From positions 62,001-126,000 of the forward strand of contig JABLWW010000008.1 of NCBI GenBank assembly GCA_013178295.1: DNA of 64,000 nucleotides, given 5' to 3'. The stretch is from Anaerolineae bacterium (lineage in GTDB: Bacteria; Chloroflexota; Anaerolineae; Anaerolineales; Anaerolineaceae). The notes beneath the pieces were generated by a model. That model searched no databases, was not told the origin of the DNA, and saw nothing but the letters and a program-made list of their open reading frames with translations. Of this stretch, positions 49,500-57,520 are shown piece by piece (within the stretch, counting starts at the first letter, position 1; every line of letters starts with the position of its first letter). Position numbers and translations under genes: made by a program.

Positions 49500-49515
49500 A
49501 TCTATCAACTAGATA
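49499..49515. promoter_or_regulatory. Candidate repressor site over the transcription start
   Basis: TATCTA, five bases, TAGATA: a perfect 6-bp inverted repeat directly behind the -10 box. A perfect-strength promoter needs a repressor; the GntR/HutC protein encoded within the operon (51683-52438) is the obvious candidate. The site does not match the HutC motif found at 61.5-61.7 kb. Confidence 0.5.
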
Positions 49516-49575
49516 ACCTGGCGATTTCCACAGACATCCGTAACTTTTTCTCACAGAGGATTAAGGAGCTAGTAA

Positions 49576-50697
49576 ATGAGAGAGATCAATGTTGGAATTG
49601 TGGGTACCAAGTTCATGGGGCGTGCTCATAGCAATGCGTATATTGATGTGCCCCACTTTTTTGACGTTCCCTTTAAACCTGTCTTGAAAGCAGCCTGTGG
49701 TCGTGATGCAGAATCTCTGAAGGCGTTTGCGCGTAACTTTGGTTGGCAGTCAACCGAAACCGCGTGGGAGAAGCTGGTGGCGCGCGATGACATTGATTTG
49801 ATAGATATCTGCACATCTAACGTAACCCACATGCCGATCGCGGTTGCAGCGGCAAAAAAAGGCAAGCATGTCTTGTGTGAAAAACCAATTGCCATGAACG
49901 CTGATGAGGCACGCCGTATGCTGGACGCAGCGCAGGAGTCCGGCATAACGCACATGGTGGCGTTTAACTACCGCCGCGCCCCGGCAATTGCGCTTGCAAA
50001 ACAGCTGATCGAGCAGGGAAAAATCGGCACCATCCGCCATTTCAACGCGGTTTACTATCAAGATTGGCTGGTGGATCCCGGGTTTCCTTATGTCTGGCGG
50101 CATGATGTCAAAGAGGGCGGTTCGGGTGCACATGGCGATATGAGCGCGCACACGGTTGACCTGGCGCGCTATCTGGTTGGTGAGTTTGAAGCTGTCAACG
50201 GCGTGCAGGAAATATTTGTCAAGGAGCGACCCTCCACGGATGGAAAAATGCTGCCAGTGACAGCCGATGATGCTACTTACTTTATCTCCCGTTTCCAGAA
50301 TGGGGCATTGGGTTCTTTTCTTTCCACTCGTTTCGCAACCGGGCGCAAAAATTATTTGCGGATAGAGCTTTTTGGCAGTGAAGGTGCCCTGGTCTTTAAT
50401 CTGGAGCGCATGAATGAATTGGAATATTACTCACGCACCGATGAAGGGCTGGCGCAGGGCTTTCGTAACGTGATTGTAACCGAAAACAAACACCCTTATA
50501 TTAATGCCTGGTGGCCTCCTGGACACATTATTGGCTGGGAACATACATTTATTCATGAGGTGAAAGATTTCCTGCAGGGTATTGCTGAGAAGAAACCTGT
50601 CACGCCTGATTTCTTTGATGGCTGGCGTTGCCAGCAGGTGCTGGACGCAGTTACCGAGTCGTCCGTCAGTCAAAAATGGGTTAGCATTGCGGTGTAG
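49576..50697 (+). CDS. Gfo/Idh/MocA-family NAD(P)-dependent sugar dehydrogenase
   Basis: A 373-residue oxidoreductase. The N-terminal Rossmann fold has VGIVGTKFMGRAHSNAY (GxxGxxG-like NAD loop), and HVLCEKPIAMNADEA carries the family's EKP motif with Lys103. The substrate domain has VWRHDVKEGGSGAHGDMSAHTVDLARYLVGE, with the conserved Asp and His that contact the sugar hydroxyl. Members oxidise inositols, sugars or sugar derivatives. It is the first gene of the operon, 9 bases before the PfkB kinase gene, so its product or substrate is likely in the same pathway. In apiose catabolism, D-apiose dehydrogenase belongs to this family, but so do many other enzymes. Confidence 0.92.
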   Translation: MREINVGIVGTKFMGRAHSNAYIDVPHFFDVPFKPVLKAACGRDAESLKAFARNFGWQSTETAWEKLVARDDIDLIDICTSNVTHMPIAVAAAKKGKHVLCEKPIAMNADEARRMLDAAQESGITHMVAFNYRRAPAIALAKQLIEQGKIGTIRHFNAVYYQDWLVDPGFPYVWRHDVKEGGSGAHGDMSAHTVDLARYLVGEFEAVNGVQEIFVKERPSTDGKMLPVTADDATYFISRFQNGALGSFLSTRFATGRKNYLRIELFGSEGALVFNLERMNELEYYSRTDEGLAQGFRNVIVTENKHPYINAWWPPGHIIGWEHTFIHEVKDFLQGIAEKKPVTPDFFDGWRCQQVLDAVTESSVSQKWVSIAV

Positions 50698-50705
50698 TTT
50701 TCACT

Positions 50706-51686
50706 ATGGGCACAAAAGAGTTTCATTTAGTTACCTTGGGAGAGGTTCTGGTTGACATGTTCCCTGCCGAAGTGGGCTGCAGGCTGGATCAGGTTCGGGC
50801 ATTTCTGCCAACTCCTGGCGGCGCTCCGGCAAATGTGGCGGTGGCGGCGGTGCGCTTGGGATATCGCAGCGCTTTTATCGGCAAGGTAGGCAGTGAAATG
50901 TTTGGGGAGATGCTGGTGAATGTGCTTAAAGAGAACGGGGTCGAGACGCGCGGGGTGTTGCGCGATCCACAAGTGCGTACCACGCTGGCGTTTATTGGAA
51001 TGCCGGATGCCAATACGTATGAGGTTATCTTTTACCGTAACCCCGGCGCAGATCACTGCTTGCGTGAGGATGAACTTGACCGGACTTTGCTGGAGAATGC
51101 GCGCGCCTTGCATGGTGGCTCGCTCAGCCTGACGCACGAACCGGCTCGTACAGCGCATTATGCGGCGGTGGAGATTGCCAGGGCGGCAGGGGCGCTGATT
51201 TCTTTTGACGTCAATTATCGCCCGGCGTTATGGTCTGACCTGCAGGAAGCGCGCCAGGTGATTATGGAGATGCTTTCCAGGGTTGATGTGCTTAAGGTCA
51301 ATGAAACCGAATTGGAACTGCTGACCGGCAGCCGGGATGTGGAACGGGCTGTCCCCACACTCCTTAAGGATGGGCCACAGTTGATTGCTGTAACGCTAGG
51401 GCAGTATGGAAGCTATTTTTGCACGGCGCAGGCGGTGGAGTTTGTGCCGCCGTTTCGGGTTCCTACGGTGGATGCGGTGGGATGCGGCGATGCGTTTGTG
51501 GCAGGTCTGATCTGCCAGCTTGTCAAAGAAGATGACTGGCGTAGCCGCCTTTCGGTTGACAATCTAAGGCGAGTTTTCCGTTATGCCAATGCGGTGGGCG
51601 CAGTGACGGCGCTGGCGCGCGGAGTTATTCCAGCCTTGCCCACAGCTGAGCGCGTGGAGAGGTTTCTGCAGGAGAATGGCGGATGA
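50706..51686 (+). CDS. PfkB-family carbohydrate kinase
   Basis: A 326-residue sugar kinase of the fructokinase branch. Signature 1 is GGAPANVAVAAVRLGYRSAFIGKVG near residue 38; signature 2 is VDAVGCGDAFVAGL with catalytic base Asp262. The lid strand and FDVNYRPALW (sugar contact) are present, and NETELELLTG matches the family. It phosphorylates a sugar or a ketose-like intermediate with ATP. It follows the dehydrogenase by nine bases and overlaps the regulator gene by ATGA. Substrate not deducible. Confidence 0.92.
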   Translation: MGTKEFHLVTLGEVLVDMFPAEVGCRLDQVRAFLPTPGGAPANVAVAAVRLGYRSAFIGKVGSEMFGEMLVNVLKENGVETRGVLRDPQVRTTLAFIGMPDANTYEVIFYRNPGADHCLREDELDRTLLENARALHGGSLSLTHEPARTAHYAAVEIARAAGALISFDVNYRPALWSDLQEARQVIMEMLSRVDVLKVNETELELLTGSRDVERAVPTLLKDGPQLIAVTLGQYGSYFCTAQAVEFVPPFRVPTVDAVGCGDAFVAGLICQLVKEDDWRSRLSVDNLRRVFRYANAVGAVTALARGVIPALPTAERVERFLQENGG

Positions 51687-52438
51687 TGGCAATGGGTGCT
51701 GGGCAAACTGACCGTATTTACCGCAACAGCAAGCTGCCGCTGTATCAGCAACTCTATGAGATTCTGCGCAGCAAGATCACGCGCCGCGAGTGGCAGCCGG
51801 GCGATATGATTCCCCCTGAATCTGAGTTGGTGAACCAGTATCAGGTCAGCCGCATCACCGTGCGTCAGGTGTTGGATATGCTGGTGCAGGAGGGCTTGAT
51901 TTATCGCGAGCGCGGGCGCGGGACGTTTGTCGCGCTTCCCCGCGTTGATCAGGCGTTGATGCGCATTGTAACATTCACTGATGATATGCTTCAGCGCGGG
52001 ATTGAACCCAGCACGCGTCTGGTCTCTGCGGGTATTGTGCCTGCGCCTGCGGATATTGCCGCCAAGTTGCAGATTGAACCCGGCGAGGAACTGGTCAACA
52101 TCAAACGTCTGCGTCTGGGGAATGGTGACCCAATGAGTGTGGAGGACACATATCTGATTCACCGCCTGGTGCCCGGCTTGCTGGATGAGGATGTGGTACG
52201 AAACCCGTTGCGCAGGTTGCTTGAGACGCGTTATGGCATCCGTTGGGAGCGTGCCAGCCAGGTGATCCGGGCAGTGAACGCTCCTGCGGACCTGGCAAAG
52301 CTGCTGGCAATTCCCCCAAAAAGCGCAGTCCTATATATCGAGAGAATCTCTTATACACAAGAGAATATACCAGCCGAGTTTTTGCATCTTTACCATCGTG
52401 GTGACCGGTACGAGTTGTACAATGAATTACGAGGTTGA
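51683..52438 (+). CDS. GntR-family regulator, HutC subfamily (operon-internal)
   Basis: A 251-residue regulator: winged helix at residues ~15-80 (LPLYQQLYEILRSKITRREWQPGDMIPPESELVNQYQVSRITVRQVLDMLVQEGLIYRERGRGTFV) and a UTRA effector domain (~95-245) that senses a small molecule, often a phosphorylated sugar. It lies between kinase and transketolase genes, so effector and operon are probably linked. Its ATG is in an ATGA overlap with the kinase. It likely represses the promoter at 49471. Confidence 0.92.
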   Translation: MMAMGAGQTDRIYRNSKLPLYQQLYEILRSKITRREWQPGDMIPPESELVNQYQVSRITVRQVLDMLVQEGLIYRERGRGTFVALPRVDQALMRIVTFTDDMLQRGIEPSTRLVSAGIVPAPADIAAKLQIEPGEELVNIKRLRLGNGDPMSVEDTYLIHRLVPGLLDEDVVRNPLRRLLETRYGIRWERASQVIRAVNAPADLAKLLAIPPKSAVLYIERISYTQENIPAEFLHLYHRGDRYELYNELRG

Positions 52439-52462
52439 CCGTCGAAAAAATTTGGAGGTTAT

Positions 52463-53317
52463 GTGGTAACAACATCATCGAAGAGTGAACAATGTGTTGG
52501 TAATGACGCTGAGCGTTACAGGGATATTGCGCGGCGGGTGCGTCTGGATATTCTGGAAATCACCCTGCGGCCTGGCGGGCATGTATCCAGTTGTTTTTCA
52601 GCCGTTGAGATCATGGTTGCTCTGTATTTCGGCGGCATTGTTCGCTATCGTCCCGAACAGCCGCACTGGTCTGAACGCGACCGGGTCATTCTCAGTAAAG
52701 GTCATGCCGCGCCTGGTTTTTATACGATTCTGGCGCATGCTGGCTATTTCCCAATCAGCGAATTGAGCAAGTTTCGTATGCTTGATACCGGTTTTCATGG
52801 GCATCCGGTGCAGGATGCGTTGCCTGGAGTGGAGTTCACCAGCGGTTCGCTGGGGCAAGGGCTTTCGTTTGGCTTTGGGCAGGCGCTGGCGGCGCGGTTG
52901 AGCAAGCTGGATTACCGTGTCTATGTGATTATGGGCGATGGGGAATGTCAGGAGGGGCAGGTTTGGGAAGCGGCAATGGCGGCGGCGCATTTCAAAACTG
53001 CGAACCTTGTGGCGATTGTTGACCATAACAAATACCAGCAGACGGGCCCCATCAGCCGTGAGATGTCCTTTACGCCTTTTGCGGAGAAATGGCAAAGTTT
53101 TGGCTGGCATGTTGAGGAGGCAGATGGACACGATGTGATGGATCTGTTACGGGCTTTGCGGGCTTTACAACAGGTGAATGACAAACCTTCGATCATCATT
53201 GCCCATACCGTTAAAGGCAAGGGGGTGTCCTTTGTCGAGAAAGACTACACGTTTCATGGAAAAGCATTGAACAAAGAGCAGCTTGAAAAAGCGCGCGAGG
53301 AGATACTATGCCACTAG
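52463..53317 (+). CDS. Transketolase, N-terminal (TPP-binding) subunit
   Basis: A 284-residue half-transketolase. The TPP/magnesium motif MGDGECQEGQVWEAAMAAAHFKTANLVAIVDHNKYQ is complete, and ILSKGHAAPGFYTILAHAGYF, HGHPV and FTSGSLGQGLSFGFGQALA match the N-terminal transketolase domain. It pairs with the next gene, with which it overlaps by ten bases. The start is GTG 52463, four bases behind GGAGG; the ATG at 52461 is followed by a stop at once. Split transketolases of this kind include pentose-phosphate enzymes and AptA/AptB, which act on apulose 4-phosphate, so a two-carbon transfer from a ketose phosphate is likely. Confidence 0.93.
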   Translation: MVTTSSKSEQCVGNDAERYRDIARRVRLDILEITLRPGGHVSSCFSAVEIMVALYFGGIVRYRPEQPHWSERDRVILSKGHAAPGFYTILAHAGYFPISELSKFRMLDTGFHGHPVQDALPGVEFTSGSLGQGLSFGFGQALAARLSKLDYRVYVIMGDGECQEGQVWEAAMAAAHFKTANLVAIVDHNKYQQTGPISREMSFTPFAEKWQSFGWHVEEADGHDVMDLLRALRALQQVNDKPSIIIAHTVKGKGVSFVEKDYTFHGKALNKEQLEKAREEILCH

Positions 53318-54276
53318 GAGAAAGATCAGGGCTAAAACCTGCCGAACAGATGCGCAAATATCTGGGTGAAGCGTTGCTAGAGGCAGCACGTGAAAACCCG
53401 CAAGTGGTCGTTCTGGATGGTGATTTGAGCAACTCGACGGGCGCCAGCACGGTGCGCGAGGCTTTTCCTGAACGGTTTTTCAATATGGGGATTGCGGAGA
53501 GCAACATGGTGAGTGTGAGCGCCGGACTGGCCGCCTGCGGATATATTCCTTTTGCCACCAGCCTGACGACTTTTCTTTTGTGTAATGCCTATGATCAGAT
53601 TCGCCTGAGTGTGGCGATTGCTGGTTTGAACGTCAAGCTGGCTGGTAGCCACAGCGGACTGACGACTGGGCGTGAGGGACCTTCTTCGATGAGCATTGAG
53701 GATTTTTCTCTGCTTGGAGGATTGCCGACATTTACCATTCTGGTGCCCAGCGACCCAATCATGATGCGCAAAGCGGTCAAAGCGGCGGTGGAGCATGTTG
53801 GTCCAGTATTTATTCGCTCCAGTCGCGAGGCAATGCCCTATATTTACGATGAAAATGCGCCATTTGCGATTGGAAAAGCCAATTTGCTGCGGCAAGGCAA
53901 GGATGTTACCATTATTGCCTGTGGTTTGATGGTCGCAGTAGCGCTGGATGCCGCCTTGATATTGGCAGAAGAGGGGATTCAGGCACGGGTGCTCGACATG
54001 CACACGCTGCGCCCTTTGGATGATGCCGCGATTAAAGCGGCTGCTTGGGAAACTGGTGCTATTGTTACCGCTGAAGAGCAGTTAATACGTGGTGGAATGG
54101 GCAGTGCGGTGGCGCAAGTGCTGGCGGAATGCTGTCCGACGCCGATGCGCTTTGTTGGGCTGAAGGATGAGTATCCCTGTTCTGGTAGTTTGGAGGAGTT
54201 AATGAGGAAATATCATCTGATGCCAGAAGATGTGGCGAAGGCGGCACGCCAGGCAATTGCGGCAAAGGTGCGCTGA
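53308..54276 (+). CDS. Transketolase, C-terminal (pyrimidine-binding) subunit
   Basis: A 322-residue second half. It has the pyrimidine-binding domain with the catalytic Glu in FFNMGIAESNMVSVSAGLAACG, the GLTTGREGPSSMSIEDFSLLGGLP loop, and the C-terminal domain (VTIIACGLMVAVALDAA...). The ATG at 53308 precedes the stop of the N-terminal half, so both subunits are made in equal amounts. The pair forms an a2b2 enzyme in known cases. Confidence 0.93.
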   Translation: MPLGERSGLKPAEQMRKYLGEALLEAARENPQVVVLDGDLSNSTGASTVREAFPERFFNMGIAESNMVSVSAGLAACGYIPFATSLTTFLLCNAYDQIRLSVAIAGLNVKLAGSHSGLTTGREGPSSMSIEDFSLLGGLPTFTILVPSDPIMMRKAVKAAVEHVGPVFIRSSREAMPYIYDENAPFAIGKANLLRQGKDVTIIACGLMVAVALDAALILAEEGIQARVLDMHTLRPLDDAAIKAAAWETGAIVTAEEQLIRGGMGSAVAQVLAECCPTPMRFVGLKDEYPCSGSLEELMRKYHLMPEDVAKAARQAIAAKVR

Positions 54277-54288
54277 GGGGAGCGAAGA

Positions 54289-55575
54289 TTGATTAAACAG
54301 GACTTGTTGAAGCTGGAAGCTGAGGGCAACCCCATTCGCATCGGGGTCAGCGGCGCAGGCTGGATTGGTAGTGGTTTTACGCGTGCGGTCTCGCACTTTT
54401 CGGGAATGCGTGTGGATGTGGTTGCTGATCCAGATGTTAACCTGGCACGCCAATCGCTGCTGGATTGTCGTATACCCGCCGATCAGATTATTGAGGCTGA
54501 TCAACCTGGCAAGGCAATGGATGCGCTGCGTGCTGGAAAAAGGGTGGTTACGCCTTTGTATGGGTTGGCTGCCCAGCTGGAGGCAATTGACATTGTTGCC
54601 GATGTAACGCCATATCCTGCGTCGGGTGCCGAGACGGCATACAGCTGTATTCAATATCACAAAGACATTGTCATGGTCAACATTGAAGCGGATGTTACCG
54701 TTGGGCGCATTCTGAAAAAACTGGCGAAAGAAGCTGGTGTTCTTTATACCGTTTCGTCGGGGGATGAACCGGGCTGTCTCATGGAACTGTGGGATTTTGT
54801 AACCTGTATGGGATACACGCCGGTGGTGATTGGCAAGGGAAAGAATAACCCTCTCAACCCGCAAGCCACACCGGATACGGTCGCAGAGTCGGCGCGCAAG
54901 GCGAACAAAGATGTCTTCCAGGTGGCTTCGTATGTGGATGGCACCAAAACAATGTTCGAGATGGCATGTGCCGCCAATGCCACTGGCTGCCGTCCGCAGC
55001 AGCGTAGCATGATTGGTCCTCAGGCGGATTTAAGCACTGTCTCACAGATTTTTGCCCTCAAGGAAGATGGCGGGATCATTGAGCGGGCGCATACGGTGGA
55101 TTTTGTGCAGGGTGATGCCATGAGTGGTGGGGTTTTCATCGTTGTGCGCGTGGATGATGAACGCATTTGTGATGATCTGAGATATCTCAAGGTGGGCAAA
55201 GGGAAGTATTTTACGTTCTTCCGCCCCTACCATCTCTGGTTTTTAGAGGCGCCCATTTCGCTTGCACGGGCTTATCTTTACCGTCAAACGACGCTGGTGG
55301 CGCTGGATGAGCCGGTGGCGGAATCGATGGCAACGGCAAAACGTGATCTCAAACCAGGCGACAGGCTGGACACCTTTGGGGGATATACGTTCTATGGACA
55401 GATTGAGTGCGCCGATATAGCACGTGATCTCCGCGCCCTGCCGGTTGGGCTGGCACCTGGCGCTGAGATGGTCAAAGCTGTGCAGGCGGGCGGTATTATC
55501 ACCTGGGATGATGTGCGCTTGGATGAAGATAGCCTGGTGGTCAGGCTGCGACGCCAGCAAGATGCAATGGTTTAG
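54289..55575 (+). CDS. SAF-domain oxidoreductase (homoserine-dehydrogenase-like NAD-binding fold)
   Basis: A 428-residue protein. Residues ~15-170 form a Rossmann domain beginning IRIGVSGAGWIGSGFTRAVSHF, similar to the homoserine dehydrogenase NAD-binding domain, and VSSGDEPGCLMELWDFV follows. The C-terminal part (about residues 330-425) looks like a SAF domain (GDRLDTFGGYTFYGQIECADIARDLRALPVGLAPGAEMV), the kind found in antifreeze-like and UxaA-type proteins; this pairing is often annotated as FlgA-like although it has no flagellar role. It probably reduces or oxidises a sugar-acid-like intermediate. The start is TTG 54289 with GAGGGGAG upstream. The exact reaction is unknown. Confidence 0.8.
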   Translation: MIKQDLLKLEAEGNPIRIGVSGAGWIGSGFTRAVSHFSGMRVDVVADPDVNLARQSLLDCRIPADQIIEADQPGKAMDALRAGKRVVTPLYGLAAQLEAIDIVADVTPYPASGAETAYSCIQYHKDIVMVNIEADVTVGRILKKLAKEAGVLYTVSSGDEPGCLMELWDFVTCMGYTPVVIGKGKNNPLNPQATPDTVAESARKANKDVFQVASYVDGTKTMFEMACAANATGCRPQQRSMIGPQADLSTVSQIFALKEDGGIIERAHTVDFVQGDAMSGGVFIVVRVDDERICDDLRYLKVGKGKYFTFFRPYHLWFLEAPISLARAYLYRQTTLVALDEPVAESMATAKRDLKPGDRLDTFGGYTFYGQIECADIARDLRALPVGLAPGAEMVKAVQAGGIITWDDVRLDEDSLVVRLRRQQDAMV

Positions 55576-55729
55576 AATAAATGGCAGGTGGTGTGTTCTT
55601 CGACCTTTAGTTTCCTGATGTGAGAGCGTAGTACCTGGTTGGAACCATCAAAAGGGTATATTCTTGTACTATAATTTGGGAAAGAGTGAGAGGTTGAATC
55701 TCATCTATTCATCGAGAAAGGAGTAACCC

Positions 55730-56692
55730 ATGCGAATAGGAGTGTTTTCAGTATTGTTTCAGAATCTGCCTTTTGAGCAGGCACTGGATAAGATTGCGTC
55801 ATTTGGGGCAACGGCGGTGGAGATTGGCACAGGCGGGTTGCCGGGCAGCCACCATTGCAAGGTAGATGAACTGCTTTCCAGCGAGGAGAAGCGTAAGGCG
55901 TATCTCAAAGCAGTGGAAAGCCGTGGGATGATCATCAGCGCCTTTAGCTGCCACTGGGATCCGCTTAGCCCGGATGCTAAGGTAGCGAGGGAATCAGACG
56001 AGGTGTTCAAAAAGTCTGTGGATTTGGCGCAGATGATGGGGGTGCGGGCGGTAAACGTACTCTCTGGGCTTCCTGCGGGGGCGCCCGGTGATAAAATGCC
56101 CAACTGGGTGACGTGCCCCTGGCCGCCGCATTTTCTGGAGATTTTGGAATACCAGTGGAACCAGGTGGGAATACCCTACTGGCGCGGCGCGGCGGCGTAT
56201 GCACAGCAGCGCGGGGTGAGCATTGCCGTTGAAATGCACCCAGGGATGTTGATTTATAACGTGGAGACGCTGCTGCGGATGCGCGAGGCGTGTGGCCCGG
56301 CACTAGGCTGTAACTTTGACCCGAGTCATCTGTTCTGGAATGGTGTGGATGCGGTAGCGGCTATTCGCAAGTTGGGGGATGCCATCGTGCATGTGCATGG
56401 CAAGGATTGTTATGTTGATCCTTACAATGTGGCGGTGAACGGCTGTAATGACCACAAGCCCTACAGCGAGATACCCAAACGTTCGTGGACATTCCGCACC
56501 ATTGGCTATGGACATGATCTCAAACTCTGGAAGGACATTGTCAGCGCCCTGCGTATGGTGGGCTACGATCATGTCATCTCGATTGAGCATGAGGACGGGA
56601 TGATGTCCTTTGATGAGGGTGTGGCAAAAGGGCTGGCGGCTTTAAGAGAGGCGGTCACAGTCGAAGCCCCCGGTGAGATGTTCTGGGCATAA
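55730..56692 (+). CDS. Xylose-isomerase-like TIM-barrel protein
   Basis: A 320-residue sugar phosphate isomerase/epimerase (AP-endonuclease 2 superfamily). Likely metal ligands are Glu in SIAVEMHPGML, Asp in CNFDPSHLFW, His in VHVHGKDC and Glu in VISIEHEDGM. The long insertion DCYVDPYNVAVNGCNDHKPY is typical of a subgroup associated with inositol and sugar-acid catabolism. AAGGAG lies six bases before the ATG. The 55576-55729 gap before it contains a TATAAT (55670-55675) without a clear -35 and a short palindrome GGTT-GG-AACC, so a separate weak promoter is possible. Confidence 0.9.
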   Translation: MRIGVFSVLFQNLPFEQALDKIASFGATAVEIGTGGLPGSHHCKVDELLSSEEKRKAYLKAVESRGMIISAFSCHWDPLSPDAKVARESDEVFKKSVDLAQMMGVRAVNVLSGLPAGAPGDKMPNWVTCPWPPHFLEILEYQWNQVGIPYWRGAAAYAQQRGVSIAVEMHPGMLIYNVETLLRMREACGPALGCNFDPSHLFWNGVDAVAAIRKLGDAIVHVHGKDCYVDPYNVAVNGCNDHKPYSEIPKRSWTFRTIGYGHDLKLWKDIVSALRMVGYDHVISIEHEDGMMSFDEGVAKGLAALREAVTVEAPGEMFWA

Positions 56693-56704
56693 AAAAGGAG
56701 CGCT

Positions 56705-57520
56705 TTGAAGTTTCCTATCTTGGTTTCTGACCTTGATGGAACGCTGGTAGATCATCAAGGGAACATTCACCCTGCGGATGTGGCGTTGCTGGCAGCGCAA
56801 AAACTGCCAGCCCGCCTTATTTTGGCGACAGGTCGTTCCTTGGGGTCGGTGCGGGCTACTTTTTCGCGCCATAACCTGTTTTTGAAGAACCCTCTGCCTT
56901 TTGCAATGGTGCTGCATAATGGCGCCGTGGGGCTTTTGCCAGAGGAGAAGCTTGTGCATTACGCTCACTTTGATGCTGCCTTGCAGAAGCATCTGGTGGA
57001 GGTCCTGCGCCATTTTGACAGGATTACCACTCTGTTCTTTCATCAAGACGACTGTTATTTTATGTATTTGACGCCCTTTGGTGTTCAGGCCGCGGAATTA
57101 TATGGCTATCACCCAATGCCTTTGACTGCGCAAGCCAGTCAACTCCCATTCAGCAAAATCATGTGTATTTCTGATTCACCACCGCTTTTGGATGAGGTTT
57201 CCCAACAGGTGCGTCATCTGCCCGCGGGAAACTCCTATTCAATGCCCACCATTTTTGAGCTTGCGCCGCCTGGGGTGAACAAAGCCAGTGGGTTAAAGGC
57301 GCTTCTGAAGGCTTTGGGCTGTGAGGGATTGCCGCTGTTTATCGCGGGTGATGGTGGTAACGATTTAGAGATGCTGCAGATGGCAGAGGTATCATTTAGC
57401 CCGCAAACCAGCCCGCTGGAGATCAGACAAATGGTTGACCGCGTGATTGACACCTCGCAATGTGGCTTATTGAAGCCAATGCTTGCGGCAGCAGGGATTA
57501 CAGATAGGGTAGTTAGCTAA
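56705..57520 (+). CDS. HAD-superfamily (Cof-type) phosphatase
   Basis: A 271-residue haloacid-dehalogenase phosphatase of the Cof type (class IIB cap). Motif I, FPILVSDLDGTLVDHQG, carries the nucleophile Asp; motif III/IV, ARLILATGRSLGSV and FIAGDGGNDLEMLQMAEVSFS, hold the remaining acidic residues; the cap has HNGAVGLLP. It would remove phosphate from a sugar phosphate. Start TTG 56705 with GGAG five bases upstream. Its end overlaps the WD40 lipoprotein gene tail to tail by four bases. Confidence 0.9.
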   Translation: MKFPILVSDLDGTLVDHQGNIHPADVALLAAQKLPARLILATGRSLGSVRATFSRHNLFLKNPLPFAMVLHNGAVGLLPEEKLVHYAHFDAALQKHLVEVLRHFDRITTLFFHQDDCYFMYLTPFGVQAAELYGYHPMPLTAQASQLPFSKIMCISDSPPLLDEVSQQVRHLPAGNSYSMPTIFELAPPGVNKASGLKALLKALGCEGLPLFIAGDGGNDLEMLQMAEVSFSPQTSPLEIRQMVDRVIDTSQCGLLKPMLAAAGITDRVVS

